From NCBI RefSeq assembly GCF_022201045.2, contig NC_068557.1:4836001-4900000 (forward strand): a DNA stretch of 64,000 nt. The letters are read 5' to 3'. The translations under genes were made by a program, and so were the position numbers. This DNA is from Citrus sinensis (lineage: Eukaryota; Streptophyta; Magnoliopsida; Sapindales; Rutaceae). Of this stretch, positions 20,840 through 31,441 are shown piece after piece. How positions within the stretch are numbered: the stretch's first letter is position 1; every line of letters starts with the position of its first letter. The notes under the pieces were generated by a model. The model did no database searches, was not told the DNA's origin, and was given only the letters and a program-made list of their open reading frames with translations.

Positions 20840-23389
20840 ATGGCTGACCACCGTCACCACCGTCCACAACGGATCTCCGTTCCTCCACGCGCCTCCAACA
20901 CCAATACCATCATCAACACTCCCTCCACGCGCTACCCTTCTTTTTCCTATCCTCCCGTAACCCCGACGCCGGCAACATCCGGCCACCGTCCCAAATCCAA
21001 CAGCAACAGCAAATCATCGCTTCAATTCCTCATCCTAATTCTCTTCTCTCTTCGCTCGCTCTACTCTCTCCTCCCATTCCTCCGCTCCTCCCCTTCTTTT
21101 TCTCTCTTCCCTTTCACCTTCCTCGTCTCTCTCCTCTCCTTCCTTCTCTCTCTAGCTTTCTCTCTCTTCTCGTTTCCCTCCTCGAAACGCCTCTTCAATC
21201 CAAAGCAACATCAAAACCCACTACCCATTTTCCCCCTCAACAAATCCCTACTCGCCAAATCGTTCCTCTTGGCTTGTGTCTTTCTCCTCAGGTTCCAGGC
21301 TCTCAGGTACTGCGGCACTGCTGCTATGATCTTGGCCGAAATCTCCGGTAATGTCGCCGGACGTTTTGTTGCCGAGGGCCGCAAAAATGGGTCGTTTACT
21401 GATTGGAGTAAGTTTTCTAAAGTTGGTGGCTTTTCATGTATGTTTGTGGGGTTGTTTTTGTTGTCTGTTAGTTGGGATCGGACTGAATGCTTTCCCCTTT
21501 CGAGTTCTTTTCTTGGCAAATGGAGTTTATATGGAGAACATTGTGTAAGGCTATGGCCAATGTTGTTGCCATTTTTATCTGGGTTTTTAGGTTGTTACGA
21601 GAGAGTTTCAATGAACTGGGGAGCAATTAGGCAGCTGAGTCAAAAACAGGTTAGGTTGATTTCATTGTTTTATACAACAGTTTTGCTTTCTGTTCCTGCC
21701 CTTGTGAGTTGGATCGTGTTTGAGAATTATGGCGACGGGGATGAAAATAGTATATCTTTTGCGAATTTAGCATGGCCTTTAGCTAATACCGTTGTATTTG
21801 GTGTACTTTTGAGTGAGAATTACAGTGATCAGAAGTTTGTGATTTCGGCTGATTTTCAAAGAGAGTTTGTGGTTACCTTAGTTTGTACTATTGTCTTGGA
21901 GTTGTTTTATTATCCTGAGCTTTCGCTTTGGGGATTGTTGCTATGCGTGTTATTGTTATATTTTGCTGTTAGAGAATTAGATCCTGTTTATTCAAATTAT
22001 CATGAATTGGGATTTGAATCGTCGGAGTCATTCAGTTCTTTGATCATGAAGCCTATCCGCCACATTTTGAGTGAGAGGAAGTCTCGTAAGATTGCCCTTT
22101 TCCTTTTGATTAATACTGGTTACATGGTGGTTGAATTTGTTGCTGGGTTCATGAGTAACAGTCTTGGATTGATATCAGATGCGTGTCATATGTTATTTGA
22201 TTGTGCTGCATTGGCGATTGGATTATATGCTTCTTATATATCGCGTTTGCCTGCGAATAGTCAGTTCAATTATGGTCGAGGGAGATTTGAAGTTTTATCA
22301 GGGTACACTAATGCCGTCTTTCTTGTTTTGGTTGGGGCGCTAATTGTGTTGGAGTCATTTGAGAGGATATTGGACCCTCAGGAGATATCAACTAATAGTT
22401 TGTTGACTGTTTCGATTGGAGGGCTTCTTGTGAATGTAATTGGTTTGATTTTCTTTCATGAGGAGCATCATCATGCTCATGGTGGTGTGTGCTCTCATTC
22501 ACATTCTCATTCTCACTCACATCCCCACCATCATCACCAACATTCACATGATCATGAAGGCCATGGCAAGCGTCAGGAATGTATCTCCATTTCCCATGAA
22601 AGCAATGAAAAATCATGTTCTTCCCATGATCATCACCATTGCACCGGGCATACTGCTCATCATCATGGCCGCCGTGACCACTGTGACTCCACTCTTAAGC
22701 ATGAACATACTCATGGATATGATGACCAAGGCCTCGGCGATCAACATAGTCACCGCGACCATACTCACAAACACAATAACCATTACCATCATCATCCTGC
22801 CAACCACAACTTCCATGCTCGTGAACATGATGATCATGACCATCATCATCATGCCGACCACCATGTCAATCAAAGCCTGCTTCATAGTGCTTCAAAAAGT
22901 TTGCATGCTCACTCAAATGAGGAACCACTAAAGCATGACCGCCGGCACATTGACCACAATATGGAAGGAATCTTCTTGCATGTATTGGCAGACACCATGG
23001 GAAGTGTTGGAGTTGTTATATCAACCCTGTTAATTAAGTACAAGGGCTGGCTTGTTGCTGATCCTGCCTGCTCAATATTTATATCTCTGTTGATTGTATC
23101 CTCAGTTATACCCCTGCTCAGGAACTCTGCAGAAATTTTGCTTCAGAGAGTTTCTAGAGCTCATGAGCTGGATCTGAAGGAAACATTGAATGATGTTATG
23201 AAAATAAGTGGGGTACATGGCATCCAGAACCTGCATCTTTGGAGCTTTACAAGCACAGATGTGGTTGGGACACTTAATCTTCATGTTTCAAGTGAAGCTG
23301 ACATGGTTTCTATTAAGGCACAAGTGTCTCACATGTTATCTGATGCTGGAATCAAAGACTTGACCTTGCAGGTGGAATGTGTCAGGTAG
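20840..23389 (+). CDS. MTP12: CDF zinc transporter, MTP12/ZnT5-type
   Basis: Intronless frame of 849 residues. I chose the ATG at 20840 rather than the one at 20813, because it sits in CCCGCCATGGC and gives the MADHRHH start expected of this group. The N-terminal half has many extra hydrophobic segments, as in animal ZnT5 and plant MTP12. The C-terminal half is the cation diffusion facilitator domain. Zinc-site motifs are H450-x3-D454 preceded by D447 (SDACHMLFD) and H714-x3-D718 (HVLADTMG). Between them, about residues 538-675, lies a long His/Asp-rich cytosolic loop, likely zinc-binding. The end is a cytoplasmic CDF C-terminal fold (LHLWSFTSTDVVGTLNLHV). Arabidopsis MTP12 acts in the Golgi with MTP5 to load zinc into the secretory pathway. 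The same role is inferred here. Length is slightly above the Arabidopsis protein. Confidence 0.93.
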   Translation: MADHRHHRPQRISVPPRASNTNTIINTPSTRYPSFSYPPVTPTPATSGHRPKSNSNSKSSLQFLILILFSLRSLYSLLPFLRSSPSFSLFPFTFLVSLLSFLLSLAFSLFSFPSSKRLFNPKQHQNPLPIFPLNKSLLAKSFLLACVFLLRFQALRYCGTAAMILAEISGNVAGRFVAEGRKNGSFTDWSKFSKVGGFSCMFVGLFLLSVSWDRTECFPLSSSFLGKWSLYGEHCVRLWPMLLPFLSGFLGCYERVSMNWGAIRQLSQKQVRLISLFYTTVLLSVPALVSWIVFENYGDGDENSISFANLAWPLANTVVFGVLLSENYSDQKFVISADFQREFVVTLVCTIVLELFYYPELSLWGLLLCVLLLYFAVRELDPVYSNYHELGFESSESFSSLIMKPIRHILSERKSRKIALFLLINTGYMVVEFVAGFMSNSLGLISDACHMLFDCAALAIGLYASYISRLPANSQFNYGRGRFEVLSGYTNAVFLVLVGALIVLESFERILDPQEISTNSLLTVSIGGLLVNVIGLIFFHEEHHHAHGGVCSHSHSHSHSHPHHHHQHSHDHEGHGKRQECISISHESNEKSCSSHDHHHCTGHTAHHHGRRDHCDSTLKHEHTHGYDDQGLGDQHSHRDHTHKHNNHYHHHPANHNFHAREHDDHDHHHHADHHVNQSLLHSASKSLHAHSNEEPLKHDRRHIDHNMEGIFLHVLADTMGSVGVVISTLLIKYKGWLVADPACSIFISLLIVSSVIPLLRNSAEILLQRVSRAHELDLKETLNDVMKISGVHGIQNLHLWSFTSTDVVGTLNLHVSSEADMVSIKAQVSHMLSDAGIKDLTLQVECVR

Positions 23390-24315
23390 CTAATGTAGCA
23401 ACTTCTGAAGTAGTTCCATCTTTAGAAAGATAATTGAGGAGAAATTAGCACAATTGATCTTGCCAACTGCATTTGGCTACAGAGATGTTGTGACGGATAC
23501 TCCTTTTCAGCAATCTAATAATTTTACCGGAGCTACATCATACTTGGGGAGTTTCAGACAACCTGAGATCGGGATAGTGATGCTTATGTCACATGCTATT
23601 CGATCTTGCATTTGCCAGTCTTGAAGGCAACAGTTCGTCCAACAAATCAGCTGACTAACATTCATAGAGTGATAGATCAATCGGCTTTCAGTTTCTTGTA
23701 TTGCTAACAGGTGGTGGAAAGAAACATGCACATGACTCTAAAATCCTCGTTGATTTATATTGGTATACTTGTATAATTCATGTCCATGTCAATGGGTTTT
23801 TTGATATTTGACTGCAGCTGAAACATCAGTTGAAACATTTTTATTTGTTTAAATTTGCTTTAAAATATTTGGAATGTGTATAAAATGGAGCTTCTCTTGT
23901 ATGGTTCAAGCGGGAATGTTTAAAATTCTCCTTTTTGTTAAGACAAAACAGGGACGGAATACATATTTGTATATATTAAATAACAAATTTAGAGGCATCC
24001 ACGGCTCTTACGGTGGACTTGAGAGCATTGAATTTGTAGCGCATCTGCCCAAAACCAAAGCTAAAACTGAGTTAAGCTGAAAGAATATCCGACCAAACAA
24101 CACCTGTTTGACAGTTGGGGGTTTCGTTTGAAACCAACAAACTTCATTGTCACGGAGAAAGCGTGCCAATTCAATTCCGTCTTCCCTCGCACATTTCTTC
24201 GTCACTTAAAAAACGCTTTCACTTGTTTCTGCAGAACAAGAAGAGTACTTTCTTTGCTTTCGTCAGTTTAAGAAACAAATAATATAAAGTCAATTCAGTT
24301 TTAGGGTTCTTGTAT
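23390..24315. other. 3' UTR of MTP12 and upstream region of the KJC1-like gene
   Basis: The stretch just after the stop is likely MTP12 3' UTR, given its less AT-rich composition. The second half should hold the promoter and 5' UTR of the gene starting at 24316. The reading frames here have no family features. Confidence 0.4.
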
Positions 24316-27300
24316 ATGGAGAAGGTAGTTGCTGTGATCATGGTTGGCGGGCCCACTAAAGGTTTCATATTTGTTTTGTTTTTTTTTTTTTTTTTTGTGT
24401 AGTTTTATACTTTGATGTGGATGGAAGTTGATAATGATTCTTCGATTATTTTTTGAGGGACCCGATTTCGGCCATTATCTTTCAATACACCAAAGCCACT
24501 GTTTCCATTGGCTGGGCAGCCAATGATTCAACATCCGATTTCTGCTTGCAAAAGGGTTTGTCTCTTTGAATTATAATGTTTTATTAATGGAATTGGAGCA
24601 TTCTTGATTTCATTGTTCTTGTGTAGATACCAAATTTGGCTCAAATATTTTTAATTGGATTTTATGAGGAAAGAGAATTTGCCTTGTATGTTTCTTCCAT
24701 CTCTAATGAGCTCAAAGTGCCTGTGAGGTGACTCTAGCAATCTTATGTCTTGTTTCGTCATAGTTTTAACTTTAAAAGCTTTTTAAGTACCATATGTTTG
24801 AATGTTATTGATGTTATTTGCCTTGCTTTAGATACTTGAAAGAGGACAAACCACATGGTTCAGCTGGTGGCCTTTATTACTTCAGAGATATGATCATGGA
24901 AGAAAATCCGGTATGTTTTTTATTCATATTCTCTTCCCTTACTCTTTTTTGAGCTATATTGTTAGAACAGAGCTGGTTACTAAATTCTCACTCTTTTTTT
25001 TTTTTGAGCAGTCACATATCATTTTGCTGAACTGTGATGTTTGCTGCAGTTTTCCGCTCCCTGGCCTGCTTGGTAAATTTTCTACTTCATATAGTGGTTT
25101 ATGGTTATAACTGTGATTGGGTATTAAAAGCTTCTTTTGTTTATTTTCTACAGAGGCCCATAAAAGATATGGTGGGATGGGAACGATGCTAGTAATCAAG
25201 GTTGGATCACGTGGAGATTGATTTTCTTTAATTATATATTTAAATCCTCCAGATATTTATCATACAACTCTTCTTTTCTTTGAAAAATGTCTGTTTTTCA
25301 TTGTGTACATTTCCCCTCCATGTGCAGGTTTCTGCTGAATCTGCCCACCAGTTTGGTGAGTTGATTGCTGATCCAAACACCAAAGAACTGTTGCACTACA
25401 CCGAGAAGCCTGAGACTTTTGTACATACTCACTACTCTTCATCGAATTGTGAAGTTTTTCATGGCTGATTAGTCTTAATGATTTTCTTGAATTTTTATCT
25501 TCCATATTCTTAAGGTTTACAATATTCATCAAGTGCAGGTAAGTGATTTGATAAACTGTGGTGTCTACGTCTTTACCCCAGATTTCTTTACTGCCATTCA
25601 GGGTGTCCTCACTCATCGGGAGGACAGAGGTTGGTCTTTCCCTTCGGACTTGTTAAATATTTTCATTTATGTTTCGTAAATTTGAACATGGTTGGCCTGG
25701 CAAATAGCATATCCTTGTTTTGCCTTGTTCCTTTTTGTTTGTAAAATTATATGTAAATAAGTCAGGAACAATGCTACTGAAAGCAATGAAATCTTTTTGT
25801 TTTCTGAACTCTTGTTCCTCTTTTCCTGGATATACTTCATTGTGTTCTTTGTGTCAGTGTCCTTATTACAGGTATACCACACAATATATGTATATCATTT
25901 TAACTGCTAAGATTCTTTGCCTTTAGTTTGAAAAACTGGAAACATGCTTATCATTGGATGTGGAAAATATATCCCGCATCGCAAATCCTAATGTCTAATG
26001 CCCATGCACAAAGTAAATTATTCTGGAAGTTCGTACCAAACCAAAGCTTGCATCCACACTAAGTTAATATCAGTTTAGGCTGACAAATGTAATCTATATC
26101 CAAAGATGGTGAAATTTCATACTATGTTAATTTTTCAGCTATTTGATAGTTGATATTTGTTCAAGTTATGAGGGAGAGGACTATAGTGTCAGATATTTTG
26201 GCCGGTCTGCATTGGATGCCAGAATAGAATTTTCTTTTCTACTTCACCTATATTATAAAAATTATTTGTGGGAGCAACTACTTCTGCCTTCCGCTATTTG
26301 TGCTCTACGGATTTGAATTCTTGATGAAACCAACGGGTTGCAGCAGCCAATTGGCGATTGGACTTGAAGGTTTGGATGAAATTCACTTTATCCACGATTC
26401 TTTTCTAAATCAATCTTTTCTGGGCCTTTCAGGATCATGGTTAAATGGTGTTATCGAATTTTCTTTATCATAACACATGAATTATCATTTGTTCTTTTTT
26501 CATGGGTTGTTATATCAAGGACTTTGTCTTCGACTTTGAACAATATTTTTATGCTTCCATGTTGATAAATGATGCTGGATGAACTATGATATGCTGCAGT
26601 TGAACAATCATTTATAGGTTCAGCTGCATAATCTTTAACTTTGATTTATATATTGGCTATCATTTCAATGTCTAATGAACTGCAGAGACTGCATGTTACA
26701 TTTACAATATTTTCGGAATCTGGTGGTTCAATTTGATGTGACACGTGTGAAGAAATATTTTGAGTCTCGTTAGTACCTAACTAGCAATTGGTTTATTGCA
26801 GCTAACATAAGGCAGGTTTCAAGCTTTGAAGCTCTTCAGTCTGCAACAAGGTCAACCTTTTATATTTTGTTCTATTCTTTGAAATATTGAATGGTTCTGT
26901 TTTTTATTCTAAATTTCAGAAAACATGTGAAAGAAATGGTTAACGGTTGCTCCCCAACCAGCTTAGGGGTCGTGATTACTATTTGGTGCTTTTGTACATA
27001 TCCATTTCAGTCATTTGTGTGTTAAAAAAGTGTTCTATAAGCAAAATTAATGTGTAAGATCTGAGAGGTGTACATTATAGATGTCATTTGGTTAGCATTG
27101 CATGAGCTTTCATATTCATCACAGAGTATTAGGATAATTTTTCAAGCTTTTGCTTTTCCTATATGAATTGAACTCACTCATAATCATATGGCATACATGG
27201 GAAAATACTTGTGATTCTGTTAGTATTCAAAAGCTGCAGCTTCTCTTTTGTCTCTCTTTTAAGCGGATATATCCTCTTCTCAGCAGGACCCTTCCTGTAG

Positions 27301-28980
27301 ATTTTGTGAGGTTAGACCAAGATATTCTGTCTCCTCTTGCTGGAAAGAAGCAACTATATACATATGAGACAATGGATTTCTGGGAACAGATCAAGACTCC
27401 AGGGTAGAGTTATTCTGGCATAACCTTTTTCTTTTTCCAAATACATTTATCTGGCTTAACTGAAAACTTAGTTTCTATGTTACAGGATGTCTTTGAAATG
27501 TTCATCTTTGTATCTTGCACTATTTAAAATTACATCGCCTCAACTTTTGGCTAGTGGTAATGGAATTACTAGTGCTACTATTGCTGGTGACGTGTACATT
27601 CATCCATCTGCAAAAATTCATCCAACTGCGAAGGTGATCAATATCTCGTCTTCTTCCAGCATACTGTCCTCAGCTGTATCCATTGCTCTAAGTTACTGTC
27701 TATACTACTAATTTTTTTTTTCTTTTTTTGAGAGGATAATATTCAATTAGTATTAAATGGCTGTTCATTTAATGATTTTTTTTGCTTGATTCCTAATAAA
27801 ATATGCTAAAAAGAATGTTTGAGCAGCAAATTGAACAGGCTTCTTCACGAGGTGGCAATATAAGATTGTTTTGTTTGTAAGTTTCATTCTTAGGTTGGTA
27901 TAATTTGTGAACTGTCAATGATTGGACGGTGCAGAATTACAATGGCGCTGAATACTTTCTTTGCCACACCCCACATCTTCCTTTCTCATCTAACTGCAGT
28001 AACCGTATTGGATTTATTTTCTAGCTTTATGATTTCCCTCTACCAAATTTCCTAGCTAATTCGAGGGTTTCTTTCTCAACAGATTGGTCCAAATGTCTCT
28101 ATTTCAGCTAATGTTCGCGTAGGAGCAGGTGTGAGGCTTATAAGTTGCATCGTCTTGGATGATGTTGAAATTAAGGTATTGGAAGCTAATGCAGCAACGA
28201 CATCTACATTCCTATAAAAGGGAAAATTATGTAGTGTATTTTCTTCTGACAGGAAAATGCAGTTGTTTTAAATTCTATCATTGGATGGAAGTCATCTCTT
28301 GGGAGATGGGCACGTGTTCAGGCAAGTCTACTATTTTAGTTTGGCATTTTCAATGAACTTCAAGGATCTTTCAGAATCCTTCTATTATTGTTTAGAGAAA
28401 TGAAATCTATCTTGAGATAATATGCCTATAACCTGTTAAAGATAACTTGTAAAATTACATTTCTTCATCAGATGTTGCAACCCCAAGCCTCAGAAAATGG
28501 TTTCAGTGGCATCTGAAATTAATATTTGCAGCATTTCCTCTTTCCTTCCATAATTAATCTAATTTTTAGTTCATCAAGTTTACAAAAGGAGACCAATATT
28601 AACAAAGGAAACTTACGAATACTGCTGCAAAATTTGCCCGAAATACTTTGTGAATTAAAGTGAGGCCTGTTATCTCTGGTTATTGTGGGTGACTGATATG
28701 TCAATTGACTGATTCAGGGCAATGGAGATTACAACGCAAAGCTTGGAATTACAATCCTTGGTGAATATCATTGCATCTTCATTTCTTCATTTGATGGTTT
28801 CAAATCCAGACCTGCTCACATTTGTAAACTTTAACACGCTTGAACAAATATTTCAATGTTGGTTCATTCCGTTGTGCAGGCGAAGCTGTAACCGTCGAAG
28901 ACGAAGTTGTGGTGATCAACAGCATTGTTCTTCCAAATAAGGTTCTTAACGTTAGTGTACAGGAAGAGATCATTTTATAG
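24316..28980 (+). CDS. KJC1: GDP-mannose pyrophosphorylase-like protein (KJC1/GMPPA type)
   Basis: Fifteen exons: 24316-24361, 24458-24555, 24627-24727, 24832-24910, 25012-25072, 25154-25200, 25328-25420, 25539-25629, 26802-26850, 27287-27403, 27486-27633, 28083-28175, 28253-28321, 28718-28760, 28880-28980. Joined frame is 1236 nt, 411 residues, against about 415 in Arabidopsis. The N-terminal nucleotidyltransferase domain starts with a glycine-rich loop GGPTKGTRFRPL (residues 11-22), the variant seen in the alpha/regulatory subunit group. A left-handed beta-helix of hexapeptide repeats occupies the C-terminal third ([30 protein letters not shown]). Plant KONJAC proteins stimulate GDP-mannose pyrophosphorylase (VTC1) and so supply cell-wall mannans and ascorbate. 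They are not thought to be the main enzyme. All introns are GT-AG except intron 13, which has a GC donor. Splice sites were set by hand from protein continuity. Confidence 0.92.
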
Positions 28981-29088
28981 AGATTTCATGAGGCCTTCCA
29001 AGTCAAAGTCCTAACTTCTCAACTTCTCAAGTTTTAGAAAAGTAACATTACAGAGTTGAGGTACAATACAAACAGAAGCCTATTCCCT

Positions 29089-29115
29089 CCCCCCCCCCCC
29101 CCCCCCCCCCCCCCC
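29089..29115. repeat. C27 homopolymer
   Basis: 27 consecutive C, about 110 bp after the KJC1-like stop codon, preceded by CTATTCCCT and followed by AACTGCTC. Exact length is unreliable in most sequencing methods. Confidence 0.9.
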
Positions 29116-30376
29116 AACTGCTCTCTTCCCTTCTTTTCTCTCTTTTCTTTTTTCAAATTTTTATTATTATTGTTATTATTATATTTTAATTTGGAATTTG
29201 TTATGCATAATGTTATTACAATCTGGGTTCTCAACCGAGAATTTTGAATTAGGATCACAAATTTTGGATATGATATTATATGATTTTTAACTTCATTTAT
29301 TCACAAAATAAACGGTTGGAATGTCGAAATGTCTCTCATTTTGTTTGCCGATTTGGATCCTGTGTTTACCAAGTATCCTTAAGTCATTTGTAGGAAATTA
29401 GCAATATGATAGACTCATTGCTATACTTGGGACCTGATTTTACCTCACTCCTTCCTTGAAGCAATCCCAATTTGGTTCATTTCATAAAATTAAATGATAA
29501 AATGAACCAGTAAAATTTCCATAGTGAAACTAACTAACAGACAAAAAGAGTTTTTTGGGTCATTGGTAGTGACAATTTTTTTTGTATTTTTTTTTCATTT
29601 TTTTAAAAGATGGTAGAAGAACAGAAGGGGTAAAATTTAAATTAATTTTTATTTTCTACAATTCGGGTTTGGTGACTAATTAAAGAAAATGGCTTACAAC
29701 CACTTCAAGCCCCCGCCTCCGAGACTATTATGTACCACAAAAAAGCTAAATTATTTGACGGTTAAACTATCAAATAATTAAGCCAAGCACTAAAAGTGTG
29801 TTTGATACACTGCATTATATTCGATTTTATTGATTTATATTGAATTGTATTATATTAGAATGTATTAAATAATACATTAACTTACATTTGGTGCAGTATG
29901 GAACATATCATATATTAAAATTATAATTTAATAATAAAAAATAATTTAGTCATCGACAACCAGCATTGACCACCATAGGAAATTTTTAAACATTGTTGGT
30001 TTAAGTCACATTTAATATCATTAGAGTTCTCTTATACACAATGGTACTAAAATCACTTGAAACGGAGCTCTCATTTACCGTAGATCTACAGTTAAAATTT
30101 TGAAATCTAAAGCCTTGATTGTATATTTACGACAATCATAAACTTCGTTACTGAAAGTATTGATGCAGTTGCGCAGAACTCATGACATGTATTTTATAGG
30201 TACTAATATTAATGTTAAAAGATATTGAAAAATAACAACGGTCAGGGGTGGTGGTGGTGGTCAAGTCGCCGGCCATAATTTAAATATTTATATTTAATAA
30301 ATAATAAAAATAAATGAACGAATTGAATTAAAAATTTGAAAAAAAAAAAAACTATTGTACAAGAACTGCATAAACC

Positions 30377-30380
<4 letters not shown>

Positions 30381-30425
<45 letters not shown>
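30381..30425. repeat. G45 homopolymer with GC-rich edge
   Basis: 45 consecutive G followed by TGCGGGCGCGGGCGCGGGCC. It could form G-quadruplex DNA and is likely a sequencing or replication trouble spot. True length is doubtful. Confidence 0.9.
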
Positions 30426-30426
<1 letters not shown>

Positions 30427-31441
30427 GCGGGCGCGGGCGCGGGCCTTATAAGCCTAACTTATACATCCTCACCTTTATTATATGCACCAAACACAGTGCC
30501 GGAAATTTTGTACAACCCGTACCGCCTGAAACACGCGCGCCAGACGTGCCGTAAGTAGATATTTTCAAACCAGTTTAATGAATATAATACATATTTAAAA
30601 GGACACACCTGTCAAATTATTAGATTTTGAACATTTAAAGACGATTAAAAAAGAAAATAAATATATAATTTAGACATTTGTTTTCAAATCAAATAAAACC
30701 TTATTGAAATCCTGACCTATTCAGTATTCAACTAAACAAACACAAACGACACCTTGGTTTACTGAACATGCGGTTTTAGTCGCTAAGCGATGCAAAAAGA
30801 TAAACATTATAATCTCCCACATATAACCCAACTATAAGCACTAAGCAGTGACCCAACAACAAGATTGTATGGAGAGAAGGTAAAAAATACACACACAAAC
30901 ATAAAAATGAGGGGAAAAAATGAAAATAGCCCACATCCTTTCCTCTGTGCGTCTCAAAAGCTACAAATGCGTCACAGCTAACTACTGTACTACAGTGGCA
31001 AACTTTATTTTTAACTGGAAAAGCACATACTGTTCATTTTTACAGAAAACTTATAATACAGCAAAATTTGAACCTCATCGCGGTTTTGCTCTAATTCCAG
31101 AATAGTAACAGATGTATTTCCTATTATATATTTCGATAACAGGGAGCATACAGCAAAAAGTAAATATCAGGCCATATATTTCAAATAACTTCCTCAGCAA
31201 GATTACCACCAGAATGTTCTGTTGCCTTGTCCATTGTCAATGCCTTGCCACTCTTACAAATGTCTGTGCAGTACTTCACTTGATCAGATATTTCATGCAG
31301 CAGTAGCCGCAGATAGATGGCGACTCCTGAAGCTAGCCGTGCAGACAGAGGAATATGAAATCACTCATTCACTCTTCTTTGCCACTAACCTCATTCAACC
31401 ATAATCAATGAGATTGCAGGAACCAAGTCCCTATTTTGCAT

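Larger units (their letters stand above)
28981..31441. other. Convergent intergenic region with two long homopolymers
   Basis: This lies between the 3' ends of the KJC1-like gene and alpha-mannosidase II. It has the C27 and G45 tracts listed separately, a (TTA)n run near 29160, and AT-rich DNA. 30900-31441 is probably the 3' UTR of the mannosidase (minus). The Gly- or Pro-rich frames over the homopolymers are artefacts of those tracts. Confidence 0.4.

Noticed and set aside
22458..22931. Met/Ile/Thr-rich frames on both strands inside the MTP12 gene
   Set aside because: Shadows of the His-rich codon repeats in another frame.
30336..30558. Gly-rich frames across the G45 tract
   Set aside because: Product of the homopolymer; no flanking domain or splice context.
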